Both the position numbers and the translations under genes were made by a program. Under the pieces are notes generated by a model. That model was given only the letters and a program-made list of their open reading frames with translations. It was not told the origin of the DNA and did no database searches. DNA of 64,000 nucleotides from Combretum micranthum (taxonomy: Eukaryota; Streptophyta; Magnoliopsida; Myrtales; Combretaceae), in contig JAMXBD010001442.1 of NCBI GenBank assembly GCA_024138025.1, positions 186,001-250,000 of the forward strand. Direction: 5' to 3'. Positions 48,899-62,632 of the stretch are shown in pieces (the stretch's first letter is position 1; each line of letters opens with the position of its first letter).

Positions 48899-51701
48899 AT
48901 GGTAACATTCACTGAGATCTAGGTGGGACTGGTTGGAAGATATATTCCCTTCCTGCTCTACATCCATCAGACTGAGCTGCTGAAAGCAACATTTGCTTGC
49001 TGTAAATTTTAAAGGCCAGAAGAAGCAAGCCTGTTTGAACTATAGGCCTAACAGCATGCTTCTCCCATGAAATTACTGTGCGTTGACAGAAGTTGGACCT
49101 TTCTTGTAGTTATGGAAATGGGTAATGAAGGATGGGGAATTCATGGTGCTTTAGATTATCTATCAATTGTTTCAAAATCTAGGAATACTATCTTTAACAC
49201 ATATACTCGTGTGTAAAATTATAGTCTCATTATTTACCCAAAAAAATTATAGTCTCATTCATTTTCGAGCTCCAAATCTTGTATCATCTTCCCTGCATCT
49301 ATCTCTTCATATCTTTTTTAGGATAAAAAGTAATTGCATTTGAAGGGTCTGTGTGTTTATTGGTAGATTATAGATACAAATATTATTTTAATAAATTATT
49401 TATAAAGAATTAAATACAAATAAAAAGAAGTTGGCAGTTCTTATTAAAAAATCAAATAGATCAAATATAGATAAAATATAAATGTAAATCGAACGTATTT
49501 ATATATATCCTAAATACAAATGTAAAATAGATCATCCAAACAAACTTGAAGTTATAGCTAGCATGAAGGCTCCTTCTTTCCAAGAAACTGAAGGGAGCTA
49601 TCAGCTTTATTAATCTATAGGGCTAAGAACGATAGCTGCCATTTTTAGTTATGTCTTACTCCCTTTGTTTATGAAAGGTAATGTTGCCAACAGCTATTAT
49701 ACTTTTGAGTAGAGCATCTTTGGAATACTTGCTGCAAGGATTCTACTCACATTAGAACGGTTGATCAAGTTTCTTGAAGGAAATTGTGGTCTTTTGATCA
49801 TTGGCTTAGTAGATTTTGTGCGGTTGTCATGCAGTTGGGATGCTGATAGCCAAGGAGCAATGATGAAGGAAAACTTGTGGTGCCATTGACCTAAAAATTG
49901 ACAGGTTGCATCCTGTGACTTGGGTCTATGTTTTGATTCCATTTGGCTATTTCCATATGTACTCTCAGAATGCTTATAAGGAGAATTTATGCTCAAGAAT
50001 TATATTGACATCGCTATTTTTTCAGTCTTTGTATTGTAAGTTTTTGGTCATGTCGTCCCCTCAGCTACGGTACAGCTTTGGTGCTTTAGCTTTTTCCAAC
50101 ATCGGCCTTTACTAGCTTACGCACAAACCAACCTCATAGAAATGAGTCCTGCATTGCGTGCTCGGGGGCCTCTTCGACCCTCTTAAGGCTTTCTGTTTTA
50201 GATGAGAAAGCTAGTAAGAGGGAGTTGCTGTGGCTCTGTCCGGAAAGTGGACGGAATGTTCCTTGTACACAAGTTTACGTGTCATGAGCCGGTTTCGCAT
50301 TTTAGATTGAAAAAAGTACTCTGGAGGTCCCGTATTTTTGTGTCGAAAAGCTAATTAGGTCTTCTATATTTTAACTGAGCCATTTAAATCCCCTAAAGCT
50401 TATTTGAAATTTCAATATATCATCTATCTTTGAAGTGAGATATTTAATTTTTTTTTTTTTTTTTTATGTTTTATACATACCAATTCAGTCCTTTTAATAT
50501 TTCTTATGATAAATGGGTGATTACCGTAAACATAAATATAAAGGATTCAACTAAATTATCGCGTAGATAGGTAGTGAATGGCCCATTCAAAACATATAAC
50601 TTAATTGGATATTTTTCAACAAATATAAAGGATTGTTAGCGTAATTGTCTCTTCTAAGTTAGTAGTAAGAATTGTAAGAATATTTAAGATATCACATCAG
50701 TATTTTAAAAAACTCTTCTTTTGAAAGAATTCATTATTTTATTTGTAAGGTCTTCACATGGGTTCTTTTACATATTTTTGTATTTTTTTGGGTTCCATTT
50801 ATTTTATAAAATATTTTATTTTATTAAATAATAGTAAAATATTAAGAATGAACTCACTTTTTGGGGTTCGGCAAAGGGATCCTAAAAAGTTGAAGGAATT
50901 TTTCATATTCATAAGAATCTCAAAAAGTGAGGCTTTTGATATGGGAACTCAAGTGAAGGATCTCGGATATTGATGCTCTAACACATTAAAGTGGTAATAT
51001 GCAAGAAGATGTAGATGAGAGCATTTTTCATCCCCTAGTTGAAAGAAAAATTATGTTTTGATTGCCTCAAATTCTAATGGTATGCAATTATGTGCTATAA
51101 TAAGCAGAAATACCTTGCTAAGTTATGTCCGAGAACGTTTGGTTGTTTACTGCTTAAGAATTGCAGCTCTTCACTCCTTTATGTAAAGAAGTCCTTTCGC
51201 CAAAAGAATTGTTTGAGTAAATCAGATAATGTCGCTCTCTTTTGTGTTTTGTTACTTTAATTCCCCTTTTTCCGCTCTTTTGGCTCTTTGATGGGGGGTA
51301 AAAAATGGCCCTTTGACCATCGGTCACTTTTCTTTTACAAGTTCCCTTTGTGGAGTACAAGCAGCAGCAAAATTCTCAATGATATTCTCAAAAGCACAGT
51401 AAACAAGAGGAATTAAATGCCTTTTACTAATAGGGAGAAGGCACTTCTTTTCATGTCACATGAGCAGCTATCTTAAATTTTTCGCTTTAAACAAACCATT
51501 TGACCAGGCTTACACAAAAGGAAGATACAATTAATATATAATATATATACGTACGCCTTCTTTTTAATCTTCTCCAAATTCAAAAGGCACAAGTTGGCAG
51601 CAAGCAGCTTGAAAATAAACCCAACCCTCTTCTGCATAAGAACGAAGAATAAATTCTTATAAGCACGCATCAGGGTAACGGCTGCTTAATTCTAAGCAAA
51701 C
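48899..51701. other. Intergenic DNA between two genes
   Basis: The first few hundred bases should hold the 3' UTR of the five-exon gene. Near 50310-50660 the two ends look like imperfect inverted repeats (CCCGTATTTTTG...GAAAAGCTAATTAG against its reverse), suggesting another old MITE. No gene is seen; short frames near 49700-50115 and 50758-50973 lack motifs. Confidence 0.5.
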
Positions 51702-52404
51702 TTAATCTATCTTCCAAAAGCGAAGCCCCTGTGTTTTGACAGTTTTAACTTTTAGGAAGTCTGGAAATGTTGCATTCGCCCCATCTAAGAAAATAAAAAC
51801 AGATAACTATACCGACTTACTTTTCTTGAAGGGGCATAGAGGAGGTCAGGTGGGATTTTGTACAAGTCTTCATCTACGGGTTTTGGTGTTGGCCTGTGCA
51901 CACGCCTTCTAAAAGGTTGAGGTTGAGGCTCCTCACTGTCATAACCATCCACCCACCTGGTCTTTTTTGATAATCCTTTCACATATGTATCATCCATTTT
52001 TCTCTGCACCGATAGAACATGTTAATACAAGTTCAAAATCATCCTTGAGATTAATGTCCTCCTAGTCCTGGCTTAATGACTTACCCTACTGCAAGGAACC
52101 ACGATCACGGCTGGCGTTGCAACGTCATGGCCGTATAAATCACCACCACCACCCCCACTATAGTGAAGTAATGTTGCATTCCTCACTCTCTCCATCTCGA
52201 AGATGTCACTACAAAATGACATGTTATCACTATCGTTATTGTCCATGGAGTCATTCCATCCTCCAAAACTCGGCACTCGACATTTCTTCCACTGCTGCTC
52301 CTGCAAAACCAAAATGTAATCCTTACCAAACGAAAGAAAACTTAAGACAGAATGTTGGGTTTGAGTTGGTACTTGGTAGAGGGCTTGCTTACATTTTTAG
52401 CCAT
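51702..52404 (-). CDS. Small RIN4/NOI-like protein with AvrRpt2-cleavage-type motif
   Basis: Four coding exons fit: 52404-52393 (only ATG and three more codons), 52300-52085, 52003-51821 and probably 51728-51702, giving about 145 residues. Near the N-terminus it reads KKCRVPSFGGWND, matching the V-P-x-F-G-x-W core that the bacterial protease AvrRpt2 cuts in RIN4 and NOI proteins, which act in plant immunity at the plasma membrane. Later blocks are a Gly run before DLYGHDVATPAVIVVP, TRWVDGYDSEEP, a basic FRRRVHRP region and KPVDEDLYKIPPDLLYA. I know this shape from short plant NOI-family proteins. The final exon is uncertain: another acceptor at 51761 would add only Thr-Ser, but that intron would be just 60 bases. 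Confidence 0.82.
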
Positions 52405-53430
52405 TTTCCAGAGTCTGAACTAGAAAGACAAGCAGCTACTACAGCTGTCCTTTATCCTGATATAAAGACAAAATAGAATGTGATTTGACAGAAAAACGAA
52501 ACTGCAATTGGGTATATGTTTTGGTGTTGTGTTGATTTTCATGTCTATACTTATATGCAGAGACAAAAGCAGCCGGGAGACAAAAGTCTACAATTAAAGG
52601 GTAAAGTAAAGTTGCTCATAAAACGATGTTCTTTTTGTTATTTTTAGAATTAAAAGTAATAGACAGAGTTGATGTTTTATCTTCGGTAGAAGAGCGAAAG
52701 CTAGGGAGGGGAGCGTGACCTTAAAATAACTACCATCTTATATGAGAGAAGAAGGATATACATGTTAGGTGGCATGGAACAAAAAGATTCAACATCTAAG
52801 GCCCAAAATGTACTTTACTGCTCCATTCCGTATTGTAGTTTATCTCTTATTTGGTAGGTACATATCAATAGCAAACCATGTACAAGAAAATTATGGTGGG
52901 ATCTTTCAATAACAACTTGATTGTTATTTTTGGGATGAAAATTTATTGTTCTAGAAATGCTGTCTCCATTCTATTCTGGCGAATTAACACGTCCCATGTT
53001 TATAAATTGATAATGATTGTTTACTTTATTTTAAGAATTTTTTTTTAAATTTATTTAATATGTTACAAGTATTTATTTGATGGAATAGGATGGAAACAAA
53101 ATTTCCGGGACAGCAAATATTCATCCGGTGATTGGCAACTTATTGAACTCTTCACATAACATATTCGACTAGTTCTTAAAGTCAATTTAGTTTGGTAGAC
53201 ATGTGAAAACAATAAAACAAACGAATTTAAAAGGTTTCAATTAAGTTTTGCAGGATTGGAGATGCAATTTTTCTTAACAACAGACTAAAAGTATAAGAAG
53301 TTAATTAAATTGTTACTAAAATGGGATATTTATAATTAAAACTTTTCTTTTAGATTAAGATAATTTCATTAGTGTACCAATGTAATGATACTTCTTCATA
53401 TTGTAGAAGGTTAAATCTAGATATCAACTC
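52405..53430. other. Upstream flank of the NOI-like gene, no further gene
   Basis: The first 200 bases are probably 5' UTR and promoter. The rest is AT-rich with no supported feature. Confidence 0.5.
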
Positions 53431-53439
53431 TTTGGGCTG

Positions 53440-54060
53440 AGTGATAGGGTCCAGAGAGTCAAGTTCATGAAATTAGAATGATTAAGAGAGATTTGGTATA
53501 ATAGGCTTGGAGCAGGGACCATTGGACCAGACTGGACTGACCCGTCTACTCTTAACCTTTCTCAAGGAGTCCATGCACTTAAAGAGGCCTTCCATGACCC
53601 AAAGAGCCCATGGAGAAATCCATCATTAAAAGGACCCATCTTGACCATTGATGGTCAATACGATCTGACAAACATCATTAAGAGCCAAACTCTATAAATA
53701 CCTAGAACTCCTCCTCATTTGGTAGAGGAAAAATTGCATAGAAACATCATCGTGCTGTCGGAATATTCTTAAAAGAGATCAAATAGATCTCAGAGCAAAG
53801 AACACACGGCCTCTCCTCTAGAACAATGGGATTAATGCCATATAGCTTCTTCACTTGCCACTAATGTGTTTGAGCTCTCTGGGATTTCCTACTCCTCCTC
53901 CTTACCATCTTACTCTTAGTCATTCCTTGTGTATACTTCAATATCACTCTTCTAAAGCCACGTGTATTACGAGATGCATGCTATAGGCACGTCACCACTA
54001 CAACGGATCTACCCCATTACATTTTGCCCACTCCACTAGAGATAGAAGAAGTTGATAACT
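53440..54060 (+). repeat. LTR-like region upstream of a gypsy gag
   Basis: A GC-richer block with a TATA box, TCTATAAATA at 53691-53700, is followed by a leader and then by gag. This is the layout of an LTR with its promoter. The outer boundary and a partner LTR were not found. Confidence 0.45.
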
Positions 54061-56640
54061 TCTCAATAGCACTCACAAAGAAGAAGACATCTAGCACTTT
54101 TGACGAAAACAACCAACAACATGAGACCAATATCGAGAATGCTGATTAAATCAGGCCAGCACTTGAGAATGTCAATCCTACTACTAGTACCTAAGACAAC
54201 ACCCCTGATAACACATAGATGATGCGTGCTATGCAAGAAACTACGACGGCTTTGGACCAATTCATGGTAATGATGACTCAGTTCATGCCTCTATGGGTAG
54301 CTTTGCCACTGCACAATAGGGTACGGTTTTCCTGAATATTGCTATTGCTGCTCGCAATAGGCCACCCAACTACCTCAATCATCTAATCATCTTATAGTAA
54401 ATGAAGTAATTGCTCCTAGGGTCGATAAGCCAACCTCTGTTATAGAACTAGCTGTCATTCTGTAATTTGCTTCTGAGGTGAGAGATACCGGAGTTCGCCT
54501 TAGAGGTTCTTCATCATCACATACTACACCACCTGTTGTAATTAGAGGACTTGTAGTTTATACTACACCCACTCTTGCTACACCAGTAGAAGCTCTAACC
54601 TCTACTCCAAGAGGTTCTTTTATTACCAAAGAAGATACGAATGTGCACTTGAAGGAGATATAGAACAAGTCTTCGGTGGAAGTATTGAATCTTAAACTCC
54701 CTTACAATTAGCACATTGCTACTAAACCGTATCTCAAGGATTATGTTAATCTCAAGTTCATGTTATTCAATGGCAAGAGCATCTGTTAAAATTCATCGAG
54801 ACACTGGAGTTCTATGGATTAGATGGTGACCTTAAGTTAAAGGGGTTTTCAAAATCTCGCACAGAGAAGGCATATACATTGTATGTCAATCCTCCCCTTA
54901 GATTAGTTGATTCATTGGGAAGCATGTGCAAAATGGTTTTAGAGAAAATGTTCTCTACTTAAGAACGGGTCACTCTCACCAACATGGGGCATATTTGACA
55001 GAAGCTTGAAAAGGATACGATGGAATACATTGAGTGTTTTAGAGAGCGTTCGCTAGACTTCTAAGATATGTACAATGAGAAGGAGTTAGTGAAGATTTGT
55101 AGCCAAAGACTGTTCACTAAATATGCAATACATCATTGGTCTCCTTTATTGCACTAGTTGAGAATACGTGGAGAACCAATAACTCTGTTATAGGACAAAG
55201 AGGAGATAATGGGAAATTTAATAAGTAATCATCATTCGGAAGCATAGCCTAGGGTGAGAACTTTAGAGATGGAAAGAAATCAATGAATGAGAAGCTTAGA
55301 GTCTCCACCTCATCATCATTCCCTTGTCCAATGGAAAAGGTCCATTCCATGTTAGACCAATGGTTACAAGATAGGAATATCAAACTACCTAGAGTCAAGC
55401 ATTTGCATACTACGAATGAAAAGATTAATCCTAAATTCTGCATATTCCATAGAACCATAGGCCACCCTACTAAGGATTTTTGGAGTTTGAAGAAAATATT
55501 TAATGAGAGAGTATAGAATGAGTAACTCATCATTGAAGATAATGGCATTTAGAATAATTATTTGCCCATACATAATAATAAACACAATGTTACAAATGCT
55601 ATCACTCATGATCTAACGACAACGAAAATGACTGGGGCATTGCCTTATGAGGTATGAAAAGATAGAGAAAAGTCAATTTAAGTTGAGCAACCTAATGTTC
55701 ACTTGTTGTGGCAACTCTTTTATAGTCTTCCTACTTTAGGAGTTTCTTTGATCTCCTAAGGTTTGATAACAGGGCACGACTAGCAACAACAACTGCACTC
55801 ACATAGATATCTGTGAGTCAGTATGTAGAGAGTAATGCGGCATAGCCTATGACGAGAATGGCTCATGCCAATGAAAATGCCATCTTGTTCACCAATGCTG
55901 ACATGTGTATGAAGAACCCGCATCACAATCACCCTCTGTATGTAGAAGGCATGCTCAATGGATATCATATAAGGAGGACGTACATAGATAACGGTTCCTT
56001 TATAAATATCATGGCAATGGATATGTTTAAAGCTACTAAGCTTAATAGTCCGCATTCGATAAAGCAGCATACAATGGTAAATGGCTTTAATGACATGACC
56101 ACAAACACTATAGGCTATATCAATATGGATCTTAAGATTGGACCAATTCATGGTTCTACTACTTTTCATGTGATTGACACGTCGATGTCTTACCACTTAC
56201 TCATTGGTCGAAAATGGTTGCACGATCACCATTTAGTATCTTTCACTTGGCATTAATGCATTGAAGGCCATTGGAAGGGTAAGGATGTAATCATTCCAGC
56301 TACAAGAAACCGATTTAAGTATAATGAAAGGAAACAACAATTGTAAAGCCCTTTAGTACTCCATTGCCTAGAAGGAAAGAGGTTCAAGAGGGTCAACAAA
56401 AGAAAAGAAGAGCACATGGTTCTCATGGGGGGAAGAAGAGATGAAAGGAATCTAACAAGATCGAAAGCTTCATCATGGGGGATGGATGAAGAATATACGA
56501 CTTATGATGATCTCAAGGTTCTAAGGAAGTTTACTTGTCTTGCTCAGATCTTGCACCACTTTAAGAACACCTAGCCTTTCACAAATAGATGGACTAAGAG
56601 TATACCACTTGTAATTGTCCCTATTGCATTCAAATTATCA
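54061..56640 (+). mobile_element. Ty3/gypsy gag-protease remnant
   Basis: Degenerate gag text (TTALDQFMVMMTQFMPLW near 54240; a knuckle-less tail with FCIFHRTIGHPTKDFWSLK at 55436-55490) leads to an aspartic protease at 55849-56256: HPLYVEGMLNGYHIRRTYID, then NGSFINIMAMD, SIKQHTMVNGF, a GYINMDLKIGPI strand and SYHLLIGRKWLHDH. The active-site triplet is DNG. Such proteases occur in a group of plant gypsy elements. No RT follows; coding similarity ends near 56640. Confidence 0.8.
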
Positions 56641-57479
56641 AAAAAAAAAAAGTTCCATTTGTAATGGCAGTATACTTTGCAAGGAAATGAATAAGATTGT
56701 AGCTTACTTGATATGAGCTTTTCATTTTTAATTTCCTCTCTATGTCTCTCTCACACTTATAGGGAATTATATCATTCATACAACTGCAAAATTAAGTTTT
56801 TGTCTCCTTAGTGTACATAAATACACACATGTGGTACTAATACCAAACATACTATAAACATCGTTATCACTTGTTTTCAGATTTATCTCCTAAGCACACG
56901 ATATGACTACTAGACTTAGAAATTGCCGACTGGATCTATCATAGTCTCTCAGACACATGAAACTAAGCCTTAAAGATATCAAGAAAGATATTTCACTCTT
57001 CATAACAGTGTATGCACTTCATAGTTAAGTAGTGGGTAATACCCACTTAAATATGAATATAGTTTTTCAAATTACGTGATGTATATAGTTGCTATTTACA
57101 CACTGGAAAATAACATTATAAAAAAAAATTGTTAATTGCAAGCGAGAGCATTGCTTTGATGCGCGGCATTTTACTGAAGACCTAGCAAGTCATTAGAAGT
57201 GATGTTAACACCATCCTACTTATTTCATATGAGTGAAACTAGATGTTTATGCTTTATCCTAAGTGCACAATACGTTATATAAATACTATGAATATACATC
57301 ACAATAGAAAACCAAAGAGATGGTAAAGTAGAATAAGAAATTCAATGATATTTTCATTTGTCAAGTACTTCTCAAAATATTAGTTATCATCAAATGATGT
57401 GTATAAGGAAAGATAAATTAAATTGCAATACTACTTCAAGACTAAATGACTGACTTTATAGTTAAGGTAAGATCACTAC
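56641..57479. other. AT-rich stretch, no gene seen
   Basis: It begins with an A-run after the protease remnant and continues as AT-rich DNA up to the Plant Mobile Domain remnant. Where RT and integrase would be expected, none is readable. Confidence 0.5.
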
Positions 57480-58790
57480 TTACAAGCCTTTTTCAATCTA
57501 AAGTTCAACTTCATTGAGCTTAGCTCTTAGTTGATCTTTGTGCTCAATAATGCATGGCAATCTAACACCTTTTGATCTTCGGTATTTATTTAAGCTCATC
57601 TTACTTAGTCTAAATCTGAAGGCACACCCTGTGGTAATAATACTTAATAGAAACTCCAATTCAGTGATTGATAATGAGTGCCATGTTTTATCTAAGAGTT
57701 TAGTAGCTCTGCCAAGCAACACCATCATGCCGCTGGTCACTTCAGTACTCAGATAAACTGAACCTAACCAGAAGTCACCTTTTATCTCATGCAATTGTTT
57801 TGGTGAATGCAGAAGAGAGGAAGGTTATATCCATGGAAAGTGGCAAGTCCCCTAATAACACTATTGTTGTATTAGAACTCCCTATTATGTTGGGTTGTGG
57901 CAAGTCAACAACAGATTAGGTGGGGTGGAGGATTCTCCACGAGCAAATGTTCATGGATTGTTTGCTAGGCATATTTCCCATGTCATAACCATATATACCA
58001 CATAAAGTGAGGCATCGACATGCATCTGAACCTCACCCCTTTTAGGTAATAAACTCATCACCATCATCTCCTTCACTCTCATGCTTCTGTTAGCTTCTTT
58101 CATAGTAGCCATTAAGAGAGGTTGCAATTTCTTTTCTCGATTAGAAGCATTAGTTTGGCAATGTCAGTACGTCCAAAGGTACAAAGACTTAATAGAATGA
58201 AGACATTCTCAAGAGTTGGGGTAATCTCACCCTTTGTAGTCATAAAAGTGTGTGTTAAAAACTCCATCTAGTAGAATCACTTGCTAAAGCTTCATGTCAT
58301 TTGTGCGAGGAAAGTTTAGCTTGAAAGCAATGACTATAGCACAGTACACCCCTATCTTATGTAATTTCTCCACGTATATAGGTTGTCTATGATGTGCTTC
58401 ACCCAATCGGACCAGCTAGCCACCCTCTCCTATGGACATAAGAATTGAGTGTGTGAAAGAAGAATCTCCTTTCTCTCATTACTGAAACGCAACACTGAAT
58501 TCTCCCATAGGAGAACTCTATGATGAAGATGAGGCTTTAGTTCTATAAAGCGTAAAATCCCACCAATAATAGGGTATTCATATGTATCGCGCTTCTTCAT
58601 ACTCACTCAGAAGAAATCCTTGGCGATGGTCGCCTTTAGCCATATATAGTGAGGAGAAGGAACCTCCGGTGCTCGCCTATCTTAACGAACTCTCAAGTTC
58701 TTTTGCTTGACAACACTAGTGTTCTGAGATCGATTTTTTCCTAGGCTCCTTACTCTTGCTTGAGATAATTGAGCCATCCATAATGTTTTT
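57480..58790 (-). pseudogene. Plant Mobile Domain (PMD, aminotransferase-like) remnant
   Basis: Read on the minus strand from about 58780, in changing frames: MAQLSQARVRSLGKN, APEVPSPHYIWLKATIAKDF, YEYPIIGGILRFIELKPHLH and RVLLWENSVLRF, then THTFMTTKGEITPTLENVF, a LCTFGRTDIAKLML block, and finally an open 98-codon piece at 57794-57498. The THTF-x-x-x-x-G-E-x-T-P-T-L-x-D-V pattern is the hallmark of the PMD found in MAIN-type plant proteins and in some Mutator and gypsy elements. At least six frame changes or stops. It lies antisense to, and downstream of, the gypsy gag-protease. Confidence 0.75.
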
Positions 58791-59500
58791 GTAATTGAGA
58801 TAATGCTATTAGAAGTGATGCACAATAGCAAAGGATATTGTCATCACCACTGAGGGTGGATGGGGAGATCAATTGGATGTCCTACTTGCAAGATAAAAGG
58901 AAATGCATGAGTTTAATGGCAATACATCATCAGAAGTCAAAGAATGATATCGAAAAAAGTGGGTAATACAACACAATAATTTACAAAAATTGATTTTTTT
59001 CATTAGGAAAATAGCATTTTATTTTTTGGAAAATTCGAGTGGGTAAGGTGCCCTCATCATCACGTCTATCTTAAAAAGTTATATGAAAAAAAAAAAGCAC
59101 CCGAATCAAAAGCAGTGACCAAGAGATGGCTTTTTGAAGTGTTCATACTTAATTTTATTGCTATAGCAACACAAAGGGGTTGAAAAAGACTATAGTCAAA
59201 CCCATCAAGGGTCTAAAATAAATCACTTCAAGTCTATATCTTATGCTTCATTCGCTCAAGTTACAAATGCAGCAAACGAACATGTCGTTGTATCGTCTTT
59301 GAGTGATACTCCAATTTGTATGCACATTAAGTTCATGTCTAAAACAAAAATAGAGGATGATGATAAACACATTAGCACCCTTAATTTTAGGATGATTTGG
59401 GCTTTTTCAAGTAATATTTTTAGTAGAAATCATCAATAATTGATTCTTAATTGATTAATTTGTCTATTTCAGGAAATATGAAACTCATCGTGAAGAAATC
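58791..59500. other. No gene seen
   Basis: AT-rich DNA after the upstream end of the PMD remnant, with no supported frame or repeat boundary. Confidence 0.45.
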
Positions 59501-59596
59501 AAATGAATTCGACAAGAAAAAAATCAAGTTTAGTGAATTCTAGAACGAAGCAACATGTTTGGGAGGGTGTATGGCTCCAAGGAACAAACAGAAATT

Positions 59597-59830
59597 GAAA
59601 CAGCCTCCCATACAACATGTTTAAAAGAATGTATGAGTCAAGAAAACAAGTTAAGGAGTCAAACAAGATACCATACACCCTGTATCGTTGCATGTTTCAC
59701 CTTCTGTTTCTTTTATTTCTTCTCCAAAAATTCAAACAGGTTGTCATACACCCTGTATCACCTCCTATTTCATCTCCAGACCATACTCAGTAAACGAAAC
59801 AAGTTGCCATATACCCTGTATCGCATCCTA
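59597..59830 (+). repeat. Tandem repeat with unit of about 63-73 bp
   Basis: A unit beginning GAAACA(A/G)...CCATACACCCTGTATC recurs at about 59597, 59661, 59734 and 59797. The later three share CCATACACCCTGTATC or a one- or two-base variant; the first is more diverged. It lies in LTR-like DNA. Confidence 0.7.
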
Positions 59831-61100
59831 TTTGAACACGCACTCCTTCTATTTTGGAGATTTTTATTTCCATTTTTTTTGTGTATATTCCAAGGAGAGA
59901 GAAGAGGATAGGATATTCTTTTCATACTATTTTTATACATTTTCTTTGTGGGTTTGAGAGTTTCTTGGCTCAAAGACAAGCTACGAAGAGCACATGTGAA
60001 GATCAAATCCGGATTGTAGATCCATTTTGCTTCACAATTGAACTTCAATTTTCAGCGTTGTACTCATGAATGCGTCTTTCTCTTTTGAATTTCTTTTGTT
60101 CCCTGCTTCTTCTATGGAGGAGTAGATCATAGATCTAGATCTTGTTCGTATTTTAATTTTCATCATGTGTTGAGGATATGATTTTCATTATGAAATCCAA
60201 TTGATGTTCTTATATTCAAATTGCATGTTCTCATTTTTTTTTTAGATTTGTATATCTGGAATGCAAATTTATGTGTGATTTTCATTTAAGTCAATTGAGA
60301 AATTGCTTTCATTATTAGATCTATGCAATTGGATGAGATTCAATTGTAATTCTAGAGATAGATTACAAGATCTTCCGTGCTTCTCTGTTTCTCTTGACTT
60401 TACATGCTTCATGCTATTTTAGGTTGTTTATAATTGAGGAGAGATCCTAGTTAGGCAATTTAAGATTAGATAAATTGATTAATTCGAGAGGATGATCAGT
60501 TTGTTTAAGGAACTCAACGATATAAGAAATCAATTCGGATAATTTTTAGTATTCTATGATTCACATGATGAAATTAATTGAATGACAAGATCTACGTTGT
60601 TTTAGTCATTGATTTTCTTACTTGTTGTTGAGTGAACTTGCTTTTAGTTCTTTAGATTAGTAATTTCCTTTGTTGATAGTATTAATCAAACAATATTTCT
60701 CTTGATTTGCTAAATAGTGGAAGTTAGAGTGATTACTAGTACTTATTCTTTCCTCGTGGACGACCTCAATCTAAATACTATACTACGTTTCGATAGGTTT
60801 GCTGTCTATTATCCGACGTAGTTGATTTTAGAAAATGTTTTATAAATTTAAACTACGTAGACAAGGATTTTTATCATCATATTGCTTAGTAGAAATCATA
60901 ATCCTTTTATCATCTATCAAGATTAACATTGGGATATTCTACTTAGAGAACGATATTATCCTAAGCTATTTTTACTCAAGTCATAAGAGCTCATGGCTAT
61001 TATGCTTTAGAGTATGCAATAGCAGGCTAACTTACTATAAAATAAGATATTTATATCTTTTGAATTATTCTTCTTGAAATCATATTAGGTAGGAAAAGCA
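59831..61100 (+). repeat. LTR-like non-coding repeat DNA
   Basis: The stretch contains text such as AGAGATCCTAGTTAGG and a late TTCCTCGTGGACGACCTCAA near 60750, reminiscent of the 3' part of long LTRs in plant gypsy elements. No termini, partner or coding domain could be defined, so the class is not fixed. Confidence 0.35.
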
Positions 61101-62601
61101 ATTAGCAATTCAAGAGCTACCAATAAGAAAAAAAAAAGTGGTCAGGTGTGTAGGCAGTTAAATAAGCCAGTGATAGTTGCCTATCAATTACTTGAATCCA
61201 TGATTGTATATTCCAGACCAACAAGAGCATAAGTAGTTGTGTTTAGGAGGTCAACTAGGCAAAGGTTGATAATCTAATGCTCTTTGGTGAGTTAGTCTTG
61301 GGATACTATCCAGATAAGGCATTATAGTCTTACAAGTCTTGAGGAGTGTTAGTCTTAGAAGAAAAGCATCACCAATCTATGTCGCTCGTTCCTATGTCTA
61401 AACCTCTAAAGCGAATTTTGCAGAGAAAAGCAAAGAAATGTTTTCTTTATATAAAAGTGTACTCAAAAGTATTGGTTCTCGACTGTGTTGATGGAAGCTA
61501 TCACGGAACTAACCACAGGTGTTTTAGGACATTATGGGATGAGATCATCAACTTCTAGAGTGGGATCCAAATATTTTATGCTAGGTAGATGGAAATGTGA
61601 AAGACTAATCCTAGAAAAGTTGTTTTTTGTTGCTAAAATGGGGATATTACAATTCGATCAAATTATGAATGTGCCAAGATGACATTGTCTTTCATCACCT
61701 AGATATCACCGTGCACTCATTGATTGTGATGATGTTTCTAATAAGTCACAATTGCAATTATGAAATTCATGTCCAGATTTCTCCTACCCTTGGAAATTCC
61801 AACGAATATATAACTAATTAGAAAACATGAATGGGTATCAATCTCTTTGCACTATAGTGATGGATGATGGTATGGTCCCTTTGGAAATTAAAACCTTCAC
61901 AAAAGAAGTGCATTTATAGGTAGAATTTAGATTTACTGCACCTTAGAGTTCATTGGTCATGCTTTAAATGGTTGAGTGGGCACAATGGGTTATAAATTGG
62001 CATTTTGAGGCAATGAGGAATGTAATTCTTCATAAAGTAGATGCGGCAAGATGCGATTATTTTATTTTATTTTTCTCATCAAGATGTTAGTTTTGGTGAT
62101 ATTTTGGGATTTCAATCTGGACGAGGAGAGTGTTTGTGGAAATTAGTAAAAAAATATCATTGCTTATATATCAATGATCACATTATATTCCAAATTTGTA
62201 ATTATCATGCTTTATTTCTAAAGTTGCCATCTTGGAAAAAAAAAGAAATTATTTAAGTTATATATTTAATTATTGATAGCTTATGAGGTGAAACTTGTGA
62301 TAGTACTTGGAAAAAGGCTTATGATTTATCATAATTCTTTGTTATGGACTATGATTGGAAGCTATTCTCTTGCACTTGACATGACTGTTATGTAAATTAA
62401 TTTTGCTACTAAGTCTGCTGGTCTACCATGGACGATGGCAAAAAGGTTCCTTCAGAGACATGTTCTTTAAATATTCCTTATCTTATTAGCCACATAAACT
62501 CAGTCATAACCTCTTTATTTTGAAGGAGGTATTAATACTAGTTACAATTACCACTGGATGATAAATGCTTTAATGGACAATGCTGACTTATAGATGGATT
62601 A

Positions 62602-62632
<31 letters not shown>

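Noticed and set aside
52117..52476. Plus-strand open frame of 119 codons
   Set aside because: It is the complement of exons 1 and 2 of the NOI-like gene.
55780..56196. Minus-strand open frame of 138 codons
   Set aside because: It lies opposite the gypsy protease and has no motif; the plus-strand reading is recognisable.
61346..61682. Overlapping open frames of 65-70 codons
   Set aside because: No recognisable motif and no splice context that extends them.
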